Of a DNA stretch of 64,000 nt, positions 48,481 to 64,000 are shown piece by piece. The stretch's first letter is position 1, and each line of letters starts with the position of its first letter. The notes under the pieces were generated by a model. The model saw nothing but the letters and a program-made list of their open reading frames with translations. It did not search any database and was not told where the DNA came from. Origin of the DNA: Brachyhypopomus gauderio (Eukaryota > Chordata > Actinopteri > Gymnotiformes > Hypopomidae); NCBI RefSeq assembly GCF_052324685.1, contig NC_135212.1, positions 2,071,001 to 2,135,000 on the forward strand. The letters are read 5' to 3'. Position numbers and translations under genes: made by a program.

Positions 48481-49525
48481 TAGTGATGTGTCGGTGGTGA
48501 TGTTGTGTCAGTAGTGATATGTCGGTAGTGATGTTGTGTCAGTAGTGTTGTGTCTATAGCGGTGTGTCATTAGTGATGTTGTGTCAGTAGTGTTGTGTCT
48601 ATAGTGGTGTGTCGGTAATGATGTTGTGTCAGTGGTGATGTGTCGGTAGTGATGTTGTGTCCATAGTGGCGTCTCGGTAGTGATGTTGTGTCAGTAGTGG
48701 TGTGTCGGTAGTGATGTTGTGTCAGTAGTGATGTTGTCTCCATAGTGATGTGTCGGTAGTGATGTTGTGTCAGTAGTGGTGTGTCGGTAGTGATGTTGTG
48801 TCGGTAGTGATGTTGTGTCAGTAGTGATGTTGTCTATAGTGGTGTGTCGGTAATGATGTTGTGTCAGTGGTGATGTGTCGGTAGTGATGTTGTGTCCATA
48901 GTGGCGTGTCGGTAGTGATGTTGTGTCAGTAGTGGTGTGTCGGTAGTGATGTTGTGTCAGTAGTGATGTTGTCTCCATAGTGATGTGTCGGTAGTGATGT
49001 TGTGTCAGTAGTGGTGTGTCGGTAGTGATGTTGTGTCGGTAGTGATGTTGTGTCAGTAGTGATGTTGTCTCCATAGTGATGTGTCGGTAGTGATGTTGTG
49101 TCAGTAGTGGTGTGTCTATAGTGATGTGTCGGTAGTGATGTTGTGTCCATAGTGGCGTGTCGGTGAGGATGTTTTGTCAGTGGTGATGTGTCAGTAGTGA
49201 TGTTGTGTCCATAGTGGCGTGTCAGTAATGATGTTGTGTTAGTGGTGATGTGTCATTAGTGATGTGTCAGTGGTGATGTGTCAGTTGTGTCAGTAGTGAT
49301 GTGTCGGTAGTGATGTTGTGTCCATAGTGGCGTGTCAGTAATGATGTTGTGTTAGTGGTGATGTGTCATTAGTGATGTGTCAGTGGTGATGTGTCAGTTG
49401 TGTCAGTAGTGATGTGTCGGTAGTGATGTTGTGTCCATAGTGGCGTGTCAGTAATGATGTTGTGTTAGTGGTGATGTGTCATTAGTGATGTGTCAGTGGT
49501 GATGTGTCAGTAGTGATGTGATATG
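48481..49525. repeat. GT-rich minisatellite, about 14-17-bp units
   Basis: Units of two kinds, AGTGATGTTGTGTC and AGTGGTGTGTCGGT, alternate irregularly, with markers CCATAGTGGCGT and TCATTAGTGATGT. At the right end a block of about 115 bases recurs three times (near 49210, 49325 and 49440). Long open frames on the - strand reading HHYRHT are artefacts of the repeat. Confidence 0.93.
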
Positions 49526-50003
49526 TCTTCTTTGGCTCCTTCTTCTTCCTCTCACCGTGATGCGCCCTTCAGCGGTCTGTATGTCTATTTCCATTGGGTA
49601 TTATCCTGTGCTAGTTTAATATAGAATAGGTATTTTATAGTATTTTGTTGGTTGTTGAATAAATCTGGTTAATTGTGTAACCACAGTCTCCCTTCGTTGT
49701 AGCTGAAGTGTGTAACGTATTTGGCGTAGAGAGTCCATGAGAGCAGTCCGACAAGGAAACAAAACCAATACATAGACACTTAGATGGCATAACCACAAAA
49801 CACAACACAGATTAAACGTTACCACAACAAAGAAACTGAATAACAGGAACAGAACTGTCAAAACCAACACACTACAAAAATACTCAGTTCAGAGAAACAG
49901 GCAGGTTAAGGTCCTCCTATCTACATTAGAGCTGTAGGAACTAGCAGCGGAACAACTGCTTCCTGCTCTGGTCATCTCAAGCTGCAGCTCTCTGCACCAG
50001 GCG
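49526..50003. other. Upstream region of CD7-like copy 2
   Basis: Probable promoter and 5' UTR. GCTTCCTGCTCTGGTCATC (about 49959-49977) resembles TTTCATTTCCTGCTCATC upstream of copy 1, so an Ets-like TTCCTG site may be conserved between the paralogues. No TATA box is evident. Confidence 0.4.
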
Positions 50004-51158
50004 ATGGTTGTCAGGATGTGGAGTCTGGGGGTAACGCTGGCTGTCCCCGCTCTCCTCCACCTGTCCTTGCTGAGAGCAGGTCAGAAATACAACATTTATT
50101 GGATGCATTTTGGTTCAATTTTGTGCAAGCGTCTACTTCAGGCACACTTGGCATTTGAATTGCACTCAATATCTCTGAATCTTAACATGTCTTTCCACAG
50201 CCTCTGCAAAGCAGAGCGGCGCCGTTATGAAGAAACGAGGAGATGTTTTGACCATGGAGTGCACAATGGAGAAAGACCAAGAGAGAGTTCATCTCACCGT
50301 GACACGCCCCAAAATGCACACCGTGCGGTTTCAATACGACGGCAACACAAAGCAGCTGGACTGCGGTGAGGAGTACAGACCGAGAGTGAGAAGCAGACGG
50401 GACCTGACAGGACTCACCGTCCGCATCTCTGACCTGCAGCCGGCCGACTCAGGGCTGTACACGTGCAACAGTACACGGAAGGACAATGGAGCGGAGGGAA
50501 ATGATGTATTTCTGATAGTGCAAGGTGAGTCTATACCTGCCTTTATATCTGAGTCACTCTCACAACATCAGCAGCAACCCAACAGTCTGTTAGTATGGTG
50601 AACGCTGATGCACACTATAAGTCCACATTTTAATCTATTTTTAGACTGCTCTAAATGTTGAATTAATAGTGACCGACCGAAGTGTTCTGCAGAGGGATGT
50701 TTTGAGAAGAAGGGTGCAGCTGTCTCCAAGTCACTGGTGCTGCTGTTAGTAGTGACGGCGTGTGCAGTCCTGCTACTGTGTGCCGTGGCCGTGGTGGTGT
50801 GGATGGGGCCCAAGGTGAGCACAGCACAAGTGAACTGTCATGGTGTTTTGGAGCTAAATGTGCATTTGCATATGGGGATGTTGAGTGTGTGAGAATGTGT
50901 CGGAGAGCTTCTGCTTTACATGTTCCTGTGTTACCTTCACACATTGAGAGCATATATATTTATTTCCTGACAACTGACTTTGTACTTTCTACTTACATGT
51001 GGTTTTGCCTTTACAAGCAAGAATCTCCCACTTATCTGAAATGTGACATTTGCTTTCGTGTTTAGGTGAAGGCCCTGTGTCGGGGAGAAAATGTGTCCAG
51101 AACAAATAACTCCGTCTATGAAGATATGCGCGTCCGTCGTGCGCAGCTAATGGACTGA
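50004..51158 (+). CDS. CD7-like single-Ig transmembrane receptor, copy 2
   Basis: Four exons (50004-50079, 50201-50524, 50693-50814, 51066-51158) at phases 1, 1 and 0 encode 204 aa. There is a signal peptide (MWSLGVTLAVPALLHLSLL within residues 5-23). The V-type Ig domain has its cysteines in TMECTM and GLYTC plus an additional cysteine in QLDCGEEY. The stalk begins EGCFEKKG. The membrane helix (LVLLLVVTACAVLLLCAVAVVVW) is identical to copy 1, and the tail again contains VKALC and NNSVYEDMRVRR. The near-identical exons 3-4 against divergent Ig exons indicate tandem duplication with diversification, or gene conversion, of the ligand-binding part. As with copy 1, the YEDM motif suggests PI3-kinase coupling as in mammalian CD7. 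The ATG at 50004 was chosen as the first in frame; an ATG at 50016 would also give a signal peptide. Confidence 0.85.
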
Positions 51159-52390
51159 GTTCGCCTGGAGATTTTTACTTTCATCAACGAAAAGTGAATT
51201 TTTTGAAAAATGTTCCCACCAAAAACCCTGAAACACATTCAGCAACGTCTGTTAAACAGGATATTTCAGGGGTGGTTAAGCACTTAAACAAAGCTGCTCT
51301 CTAAGCAGAACATTATAGCTTTGTCTCTTTTTTATGTCTCTTCTATTTTTTTATTAACTCTTTTCTCTGCCCGTGTCTCTCTTTCTCTATGGCATTACTT
51401 TGTGAAGACTATTGAAAAGAAACCTGGATAATCTGGTGGTCTCTTGTCGTGTACAAGGTTTTCAGAAAGTGCAGAAATGAAGCAAGCAGCCGTGTCAGCT
51501 CGGAGGTTTTTGGTTTGGGAGGAATGAGTGCAAGCAGCTCTGTATTTCCTGCAGAGTGCAGATGATTCTGCAAGTCATGTTTGGCATTCTGTGCAGCTAC
51601 CAGTTAATTTGATGAAACCCAGACAAGGAAAAGGTGTCTCAGCCAGAGATTCAGAACATATCCCGCAGTACTTTAGATTAGGAGAGCGTTTGAACAGAAG
51701 GTACAAACAACACATTTATAAACATCTTTCATTTTATGAGAGGAACGTTCCTGCATTCATACTTAATGTTTAATTTCTAACTAATTGTTACCGTCAAAGT
51801 AATTCTGGGTTTAGTGATATTAGGAATGCTGTGATGGTTGTGCTAGTGTACAACAAACTGCATCTGAGACTTTTAAAGCCTTGAAATGTAAATACTTCTC
51901 CAAGAATATTCAGTAACTTTTTGATTTTATAGGCCACCTTAAATAGTGATGTCATAACACAGTGTGTATATTGATGTAAAAACTGTCTGCATTCGTGAAT
52001 GTATATTTTTAAGTTTTTATATAATGTTCGTTTTGATATACATAGGAACTCAATTAATATAATGTGTAAATAACTTTTGACTGCTGTTATGTTTTATTTT
52101 TGACATGCCAAACCAATGAAAAAAACATGTTATTATGCTCAAATAAATAAATGTTGTCTCTGCTACCCAAGCACAAACTCCCAGTCGCTCTCAAACACAT
52201 ACAGCAAAACTCATCGCTCGCTAACACACATATACAACACACACACATACAATCGAACATTTACAACTCCCCCCAAACACCCCCACATCCCAGCCCATGG
52301 CACCTCACATACACACTGGCTTTCAAAATATGAGCCCCCCGCCCCACCACCCTATTTGATTTTCTGACACCCCCACCCCCGCCATTGCAG
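51159..52390. other. 3' flank of CD7-like copy 2
   Basis: The first 500 bases are homologous to the 3' flank of copy 1, so the duplication includes non-coding flank. Further on is AT-rich sequence with AATAAA near 52142, and a C/A-rich stretch (52200-52385). No additional CD7-type exon was found. Confidence 0.6.
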
Positions 52391-52490
52391 TCTAGAACGG
52401 GCCTACAGCTTCATGAAGAAGCTACCTGTGTTCTCCGTCAGTCCTGAAGACATTCTCACATATGCAGAACACTTGCAGAGTGAGGAGTAA
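52391..52490 (+). other. Candidate terminal coding exon, unassigned
   Basis: A strong C-rich acceptor (ACCCCCGCCATTGCAG, ending at 52390) is followed by one base and then 32 codons and TAA: LERAYSFMKKLPVFSV, then SPEDILTYAEHLQSEE. The sequence is amphipathic, of high complexity and looks like genuine protein. A phase-1 junction would fit a preceding exon ending in one base. I do not recognise the family and found no partner exon between CD7-like copy 2 and this point. Possibilities are the last exon of a small unrecognised gene, an alternative 3' exon, or a decayed pseudogene. Confidence 0.35.
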
Positions 52491-53102
52491 GGGTTCTGAT
52501 ATAAAACCAAGGTGTGAGTTTCACTTCCTATTTTTAAATGGCCAAATGTGAAAAACCTCACATAAACAAATTTTGAAAACCTACCAACCATCCTACCAAC
52601 CCTCTTGACTAATGAACTCTGAAGTCAGTGGTCATAGCTAAATGTGATGAGGGTATCCTCTGGGTGCTGCCCTACAAAGAATACACGGTCAGACTCTTGA
52701 GACCATAATTTCTCATGCCCCTGGCCATCACTGATTGGTTCATTATACCAAACACTAAACTTAGAAAGCTGTTTGTAGCTCACATGCAGCAACATTAAAA
52801 ACAAATATCGGACATACAACCATTTTCAGACTATAATTACTTTTAAAAGACACAAAGTGAACCACCATGATGAATCTCTTATCAGACAGAATCTTCTTGC
52901 TGGCATGGATCATGGCATCAAAATTCAAAATAACTTGATGTAATTAAATTAAAACCAGAGGACACCCGAGATTATTGCATTAGGCATTATGCTGGCATAT
53001 TCATGGCCACTTCATCACATGCATTGTGAATAATCCCCTCTCCAGAATTTCTTAAAGTAAAGGAAATGTTTTTTTTATTTTTATGCAGGAAAATATTTCA
53101 GT

Positions 53103-53103
<1 letters not shown>

Positions 53104-53150
<47 letters not shown>
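53104..53150. repeat. (GT)n microsatellite
   Basis: About 46 bases of GT repeats. Confidence 0.97.
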
Positions 53151-53151
<1 letters not shown>

Positions 53152-53252
53152 TATAGTTAGACAAAGGAAATGTACATGCCATCTTTGCACTTCAGCACAG
53201 TTCATAATTCAGCCTATTTCTGCAGATTTTCAGAATACATTACCCGCATGCT

Positions 53253-53369
53253 TTAAGGGACTCTGATTAACCAGGGGTTAGTACTAATGATTTAAGGGAC
53301 TCTGATTAACCAGGGTTAGTACTAATGATTTAAGGGACTCTGATTAACCAGGGGTTAGTACTAATGATT
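53253..53369. repeat. Threefold tandem repeat, 38-39 bp
   Basis: Three nearly identical units each contain GGGACTCTGATTAACCAGGG and GTTAGTACTAATGATT. The middle copy is one G shorter. Low divergence indicates recent duplication. Confidence 0.92.
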
Positions 53370-54213
53370 AAAAAAACTTGACAACCACAATGAAAGATCA
53401 ACATTTGACTATTTCACCATCCAGCTGTAGCTACATATCTTTATCATATTGATGTGTTTAGATGCGTGGAGACACACTACACATATTTTACTTTTTATAC
53501 AACATAACACTATTTTTCTGTCCTACATATTGTAGAAATGTAAATATATATTCACCCCTGAACCAAGAGAAATCGGGCATCTATTTGGCAAGTCTAGTTT
53601 CTGATTCTGAGTCGGCATGTTCCACTATTGAGGTAAATACTACTTTTTTCATATTTAAATACAACAGCACCGCCTATGGGCAAAGTACAATTCTATATCT
53701 CAGGACACAAGTGCACAATCCCACCCATAACAAACAAAAACAAGTTCATCAATAAAGTGTATTCAGTGTGTATTACATGTAAGGCAGAAAATACTATTAA
53801 CATAATATGATATAATGTAACAGGTCGTTGACATTTGCATGCGCATGCGTGGTGCTTCATTCCAGTCACTAAAGCAACCATAATGGTGGTTAAACTCCGA
53901 GGCAGATTCCTTGGGTTATATCTGCACACCTTTTCGTGTAGACGGGTTTTTGTAGTTCTAAAAACTACGATGGATATATATATAAACTACTAAAAATGGT
54001 TTATTTAAAACTATATATAAAACTATAACGCCACGGATTTGATTTGAAGAAAACATGAACATGTTAAAATAGCGCAAAATATTCGTTTTAAGAACATTAA
54101 AGTATTTTCAATGTGTAGTTTCTTTATTCTACCCATAATTGCACAGATCAGCTATAAATTATACAGTACAGTATGCCACTGGTACCGCCCTAAAGTTCGC
54201 CGTGCGGTAAGGT

Positions 54214-54293
54214 CAGGTGTGTACTGTAGGTCCACGGGGGCGGGGCCAGCCTTCAGGTGTGTACTGTAGGTCCACGGGGGCGGGGCCAGCCTT
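54214..54293 (+). promoter_or_regulatory. Tandem 40-bp duplication with GC boxes in the septin 9 promoter
   Basis: Two identical copies (54214-54253, 54254-54293) each contain TGTAGGTCCACGG and GGGGGCGGGGCC, an Sp1-type GC box. They lie about 290 bases upstream of the first septin 9 ATG, in the only CpG-rich stretch of this part. Duplicating a GC box in a core promoter can change its strength; that effect is inference. Confidence 0.7.
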
Positions 54294-54583
54294 CAGGTGT
54301 ACGCATGTCGGCCCAAGGCGACTGTATTTGGTCTTTGGGACGGACTGTGAAACTGTCAATTGAAAGTATCAGCGAGAAAATCGGATTTTGCAGTAATCCC
54401 ACTGTCCTCCGCAGCGGATCAGCCTCGTTTTGCGGAGGCGGTGCAAAAACTGACTGACGTGTCAACTAAATTTATTCTTAAAGAATATCTCTGCGGAATA
54501 TTGCGTTTTTAAACTTTACCTTCTCTATTAAAAAGTTGTAGGACTTGTGGAACCTTAAAATATTTCTGGCATTGTCGTGGAAA

Positions 54584-60904
<6,321 letters not shown>

Positions 60905-60927
60905 GTAAGTATAGTCCGAGACAGTGA

Positions 60928-60940
60928 CACACACACACAC

Positions 60941-60971
<31 letters not shown>
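60928..60971. repeat. (CA)n microsatellite just after septin 9 exon 2
   Basis: The run begins about 24 bases downstream of the exon 2 splice donor. Confidence 0.95.
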
Positions 60972-61212
60972 AACAAAGAAACACAGGATATCAGCAGTTG
61001 TCATTGGGTGATAAGCTACTTTTCACTGGAATGTGTGGGTGCATCTCAGTGTGAACGCATGATTGGTTGCGTGCAGGGTCACATGTCAGAAGGTGTCATC
61101 CTGTGTATGTACAGTATGTGCGTATGGGTCTGTTAGCAAGATGGTGCTGGCTAACCAAAGTCATTTTATTTTCATGGAAAAACCAAATGGCTCCTGTTCT
61201 TGTGCTGTACAC

Positions 61213-61351
61213 TGTGTGTGTGTGTGTGTGTGTGTCTTTGTGTGTGTGTGTGTGTCGGTGGGTGTGGATGTGTGTGTGTGTGTGTGTGTGTGTGTCGGTG
61301 GGTGTGTGTGTGTGGGTGGGTGTGTATGAGTGTGTGTGTGGGTGGGTGTGG

Positions 61352-61386
<35 letters not shown>
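61213..61386. repeat. Interrupted (GT)n microsatellite with GGTGGGTGTG inserts
   Basis: About 170 bases of GT repeats broken by CGGTGGGTGTGGATG and TGGGTGGGTGTG segments, in septin 9 intron 2. Confidence 0.96.
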
Positions 61387-61388
<2 letters not shown>

Positions 61389-62045
61389 ATGACTGTGGTG
61401 ATGGTTCACCACTCAGGCGTTCTCTCCCAGTGTGAAGAATAAACTGTTTCTGCAGAATCAGCATTTCTGGCTGTGGACCTTCAGCCTGCTGATTTGGATC
61501 CTGGTTTTGCAGTTGCAGCAGGAGCCCGTTAACACACGCACACACACACACTCGCAGAAACTGCCTGTTGCATAAGAAATCTGTGTATTTGTGTTTAAGG
61601 GAATCATACTGTGTTGCATGAATGAGATGACATATTGACATATTAGTTGCACGTCTAGCGTTAGCGTTACGGTGATACTGATAGATGTTTTGCACGTTCT
61701 TGGGCATGTCATCTTGGTGCATGTCTAAATGTCTGCTATCACACTGCTAAATGATATAAAATGATGCTATAGACAGTAAAACCAGAGAAAACCTCAATGT
61801 TACAATCACACGTTTGACAGGTTCTTTTCTTCCTGAACGTGCAAGTGTCAGATTACCCAAACCCGATTGTGTACGAAATACAGAGCTGGTGTCTCCCAGG
61901 CATGTGAGACCACCATGTGGAGAACCGAAGAGGAAGACATGTACTGTGTGAACAAACGGCCTCGATACCTGTCGGAGTAACTTAGGCAAATAAACATTTA
62001 AAAAGTGCAATAGCATGATTACTGGAGCAAGCGAGGAGATTATAT

Positions 62046-62390
62046 ATGGCGTCAAAATAGGACCTAATGTTTTGAGAATCAAAAAACAGAATCCATAACC
62101 AAGAAATTACGTTTTGTAATTGAGAAAACTGTCGTTAATATTGAGAGTTTAAAAAGCTGGTTTGTAAACACAATATTATGTTTTCAATGGTCTATTTTGA
62201 GTTTAATATTCTTGAAGAATCTGTTTTCGTTTTCGTTACGCCTTTTCTCGTTCGCGCTTCTCTCGGTCTCGCTCTCGCCTCCAGAAGTTTCTCAATATTA
62301 ACGACAGTTTTCTCAATTACAAAACGTAATTTCTTGGTTATAGATTCTGTTTTTTGATTCTCAAAACATTAGGTCCTATATTGACGCCAT
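62046..62390. mobile_element. Foldback MITE with about 101-bp inverted arms
   Basis: The left arm (62046-62146) begins ATGGCGTCAAAATAGGACC. The right arm (62290-62390) is its near-perfect reverse complement, ending GGTCCTATATTGACGCCAT. Only a few mismatches are visible. The roughly 140-base interior is non-coding. Flanks GATTATAT (62038-62045) and AATTATAT (62391-62398) differ at one base and may be an 8-bp target duplication. This would fit a non-autonomous DNA transposon, possibly hAT-like; the family is not certain. Confidence 0.85.
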
Positions 62391-63106
62391 AATTATATGT
62401 GTGTCTGCGCATTACCGAAGGCACACAAATGTCGCAGGGTCTTAGTACCCTGAGAGTTCATGTTCCATAGTTTCATAGAACCACAGATCCATAGAACAGT
62501 TTCACTGTAATTTTGGATGCTGTGTAGGGAAACATCAGCATGGAATGTTGCTGTAGTACATTTAAAAATGCCCAAAGTTTGATGAGAACCTGGCCAGCAT
62601 CTTTCATTAGGAGCGGTCCTAGAAGACTGTTTTAATGTGGTGCCATGGATCTGCGGTCTTAAATGATCTCTAAGAAGATTAGATGGTCCTGTAGAGCCAC
62701 TGGTGAAGTTCTCAGCAGTATGTAGGCGTCAGTGGAAATGGAGAGATCCAGTTTTTTTTGTGTTGTTTCTTTTTTCTTCCTGTCTTGTCTTTCAGGTGGT
62801 GAGTCTCCATTTAAGAAGAGATATCAGATAGCCTGATCCTCTTTTGAATGCTGGTTATCAGACTGTGCTTTTATTCTATAAGAACAATGAGAGTGTAGTT
62901 CACAACATCCCATGATTTCTGAAGTAATTAGAAGCTAATGGACAGGAGATGTTTTCTAGTTAGGTTCCCATCACATCCTATTTTGTTAGCTGTATATATC
63001 TTCCATTATTGCTTCAAAACTCACCATCCTTAATTGTCAGACAATAGTCTGGCATGCTCAATATGCATGTTGGTTACCCTTTCTCATCAGAGTGGCTGGT
63101 TCTTAA

Positions 63107-63175
63107 TCTTACATTTGCATTTAGGGCATTTAGCAGACGCTCTTATCCAGAGCGACATACAAAGTACTTTGCCAT
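63107..63175 (-). repeat. Fish interspersed repeat tail
   Basis: Read on the - strand it contains TCGCTCTGGATAAGAGCGTC followed by TGCTAAATGCCCTAAATGCA. This is a very common ray-finned-fish repeat end with a short hairpin (CTCTGGATAAGAG) and TAAATG-type tail, typical of LINE-tail or SINE 3' ends. The body to the right (to about 63420) may belong to it, but I could not define its limit. Confidence 0.65.
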
Positions 63176-64000
63176 ATACTTACAGAATGCATCCAAGATA
63201 GTTCAGTAGATATGTGAGAATTCAAAATACCAGAATACTACAAAACTATAGGAATCAAAGCCAATAACTAGAAGTGCAAATAAACACAGGCTCAATAATC
63301 TTGCTAAGAAACAGCACAGTCCAGACATTCTACTGATATTTGAAAGTCTGGCTTGTAAGACTATCTTGGGCAAGACCTAGGAACCTAAGAATGACAATGG
63401 TTGTATACATATAGCAAGAGTGGCCCAGCAACTGTACGGTTGTGCGGAAATGAAACCGACTTTCTCCAGACTACCTCGAGGCTGCTCCCCGTCAGGTTAT
63501 CTCCTTGAACGATCAGCTTTGAAGACAACACGAGAACCTAAAGTCAGCCCAGTTCCTGATGCCAGAGCTAGAGAGTATGAATATCTGATGATTCACATTT
63601 TAATAACAGATAAGAATGGTGCCTTAAGGCAAGGCAGACATCTCCCAGACTGCTGTGCTGAATGCCAGGAGAGGTGTTTCAGTGGAAAACCAGCCCCAAA
63701 CTAGTCGGGTCAGTGTCCACGCAGCTTCTCTCCTGCTAGACTCCAGTGTTGTTTGAGGTCAGTGGGTATATATATATATATATTAGAAGTACATGAGAAG
63801 GATTAAAATGTAATGTGTAAATGTAAAATGTAAAATGCAGATTCCTGTCCAGCAGATGGTGCCACCGAGCCTTCAAATCAATATATTGCTTAATGCAGTA
63901 GGTGTGATATTTACTTGGCAGTTTTATGTCATGATTCGCTACTTATAGTGCTATATGAAAGTTGGTTTCTGATTAATATATGCTATGAGACTGCCTCACA

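Larger units (their letters stand above)
52491..54213. other. Intergenic DNA upstream of septin 9
   Basis: It holds a GT microsatellite (53104-53150) and a threefold 38-39-bp tandem repeat (53253-53369). It is otherwise AT-rich with no supported gene. Confidence 0.55.
60905..64000. other. Septin 9 intron 2 (continues past the window)
   Basis: No common septin 9 exon was found before the right edge. Contents are microsatellites, the foldback element, an interspersed repeat near 63107-63175, and a short TA run near 63768. A phase-compatible short open segment after a strong acceptor at 62795 is discussed in the findings. Confidence 0.6.

Noticed and set aside
48691-49150. - strand frames reading HHYRHT repeats
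   Set aside because: Translation of the GT-rich minisatellite.
53522-53632. Exon-like segment with an ATTGTAG acceptor and GAG|GTAAAT donor
   Set aside because: The encoded peptide resembles nothing and has no phase-compatible partner.
61096-61722. 208-codon - strand frame with long HTHT runs
   Set aside because: Driven by the GT microsatellite.

Overview
The window is eukaryotic nuclear DNA from a bony fish, most likely a teleost. The genes are spliced with GT/AG introns. There are long CA/GT microsatellites and hAT-like transposon remnants. One interspersed repeat carries the CTCTGGATAAGAG-type tail that is common in ray-finned fish. I cannot fix the species. Every gene I can support lies on the + strand.

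Layout. 1-3.5 kb: AT-rich intergenic DNA with one unassigned exon-like segment. 3.54-3.97 kb: hAT-like repeat sequence leading directly into a giant minisatellite. About 3,979-25,500: some 1,435 copies of a 15-bp unit in perfect 15-bp register, with nested higher-order duplications of about 3.0 kb and 7.5 kb. The thousands of open codons on both strands here are a by-product of the unit length and are not a protein. 25.5-30.2 kb: intergenic.

30.2-39.8 kb is a compact block of three genes that I could assemble exon by exon with every splice phase matching. The first is a tachykinin precursor (tac4-like, 109 aa, two amidated peptides). The second is a 446-aa fusion of a THAP zinc finger to a domesticated integrase that has lost most of its catalytic triad. 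The third is nicotinamide riboside kinase (nmrk1-like, 197 aa), whose intron 5 holds a G-rich minisatellite built from copies of its own splice donor.

41.9-51.2 kb holds two tandem CD7-like immune receptor genes. Each has a signal peptide, one V-type Ig domain, a membrane helix and a tail ending in a YEDM motif. Between them lie a 177-bp hAT MITE and a 1-kb GT-rich minisatellite. That minisatellite's left flank is homologous to the left flank of the giant array. 54.2-64 kb contains the promoter and first two coding exons of a septin 9 long isoform, with the rest of the gene beyond the right edge. Its introns are rich in microsatellites and include a 345-bp near-perfect foldback element.

The genes do not form a pathway. 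CD7 and septin 9 both map to 17q25 in human, so that pairing may reflect old linkage. The most notable items are the THAP-integrase gene, the splice-donor minisatellite, the phase-locked 21.5-kb array, and the shared flank of two unrelated minisatellites.
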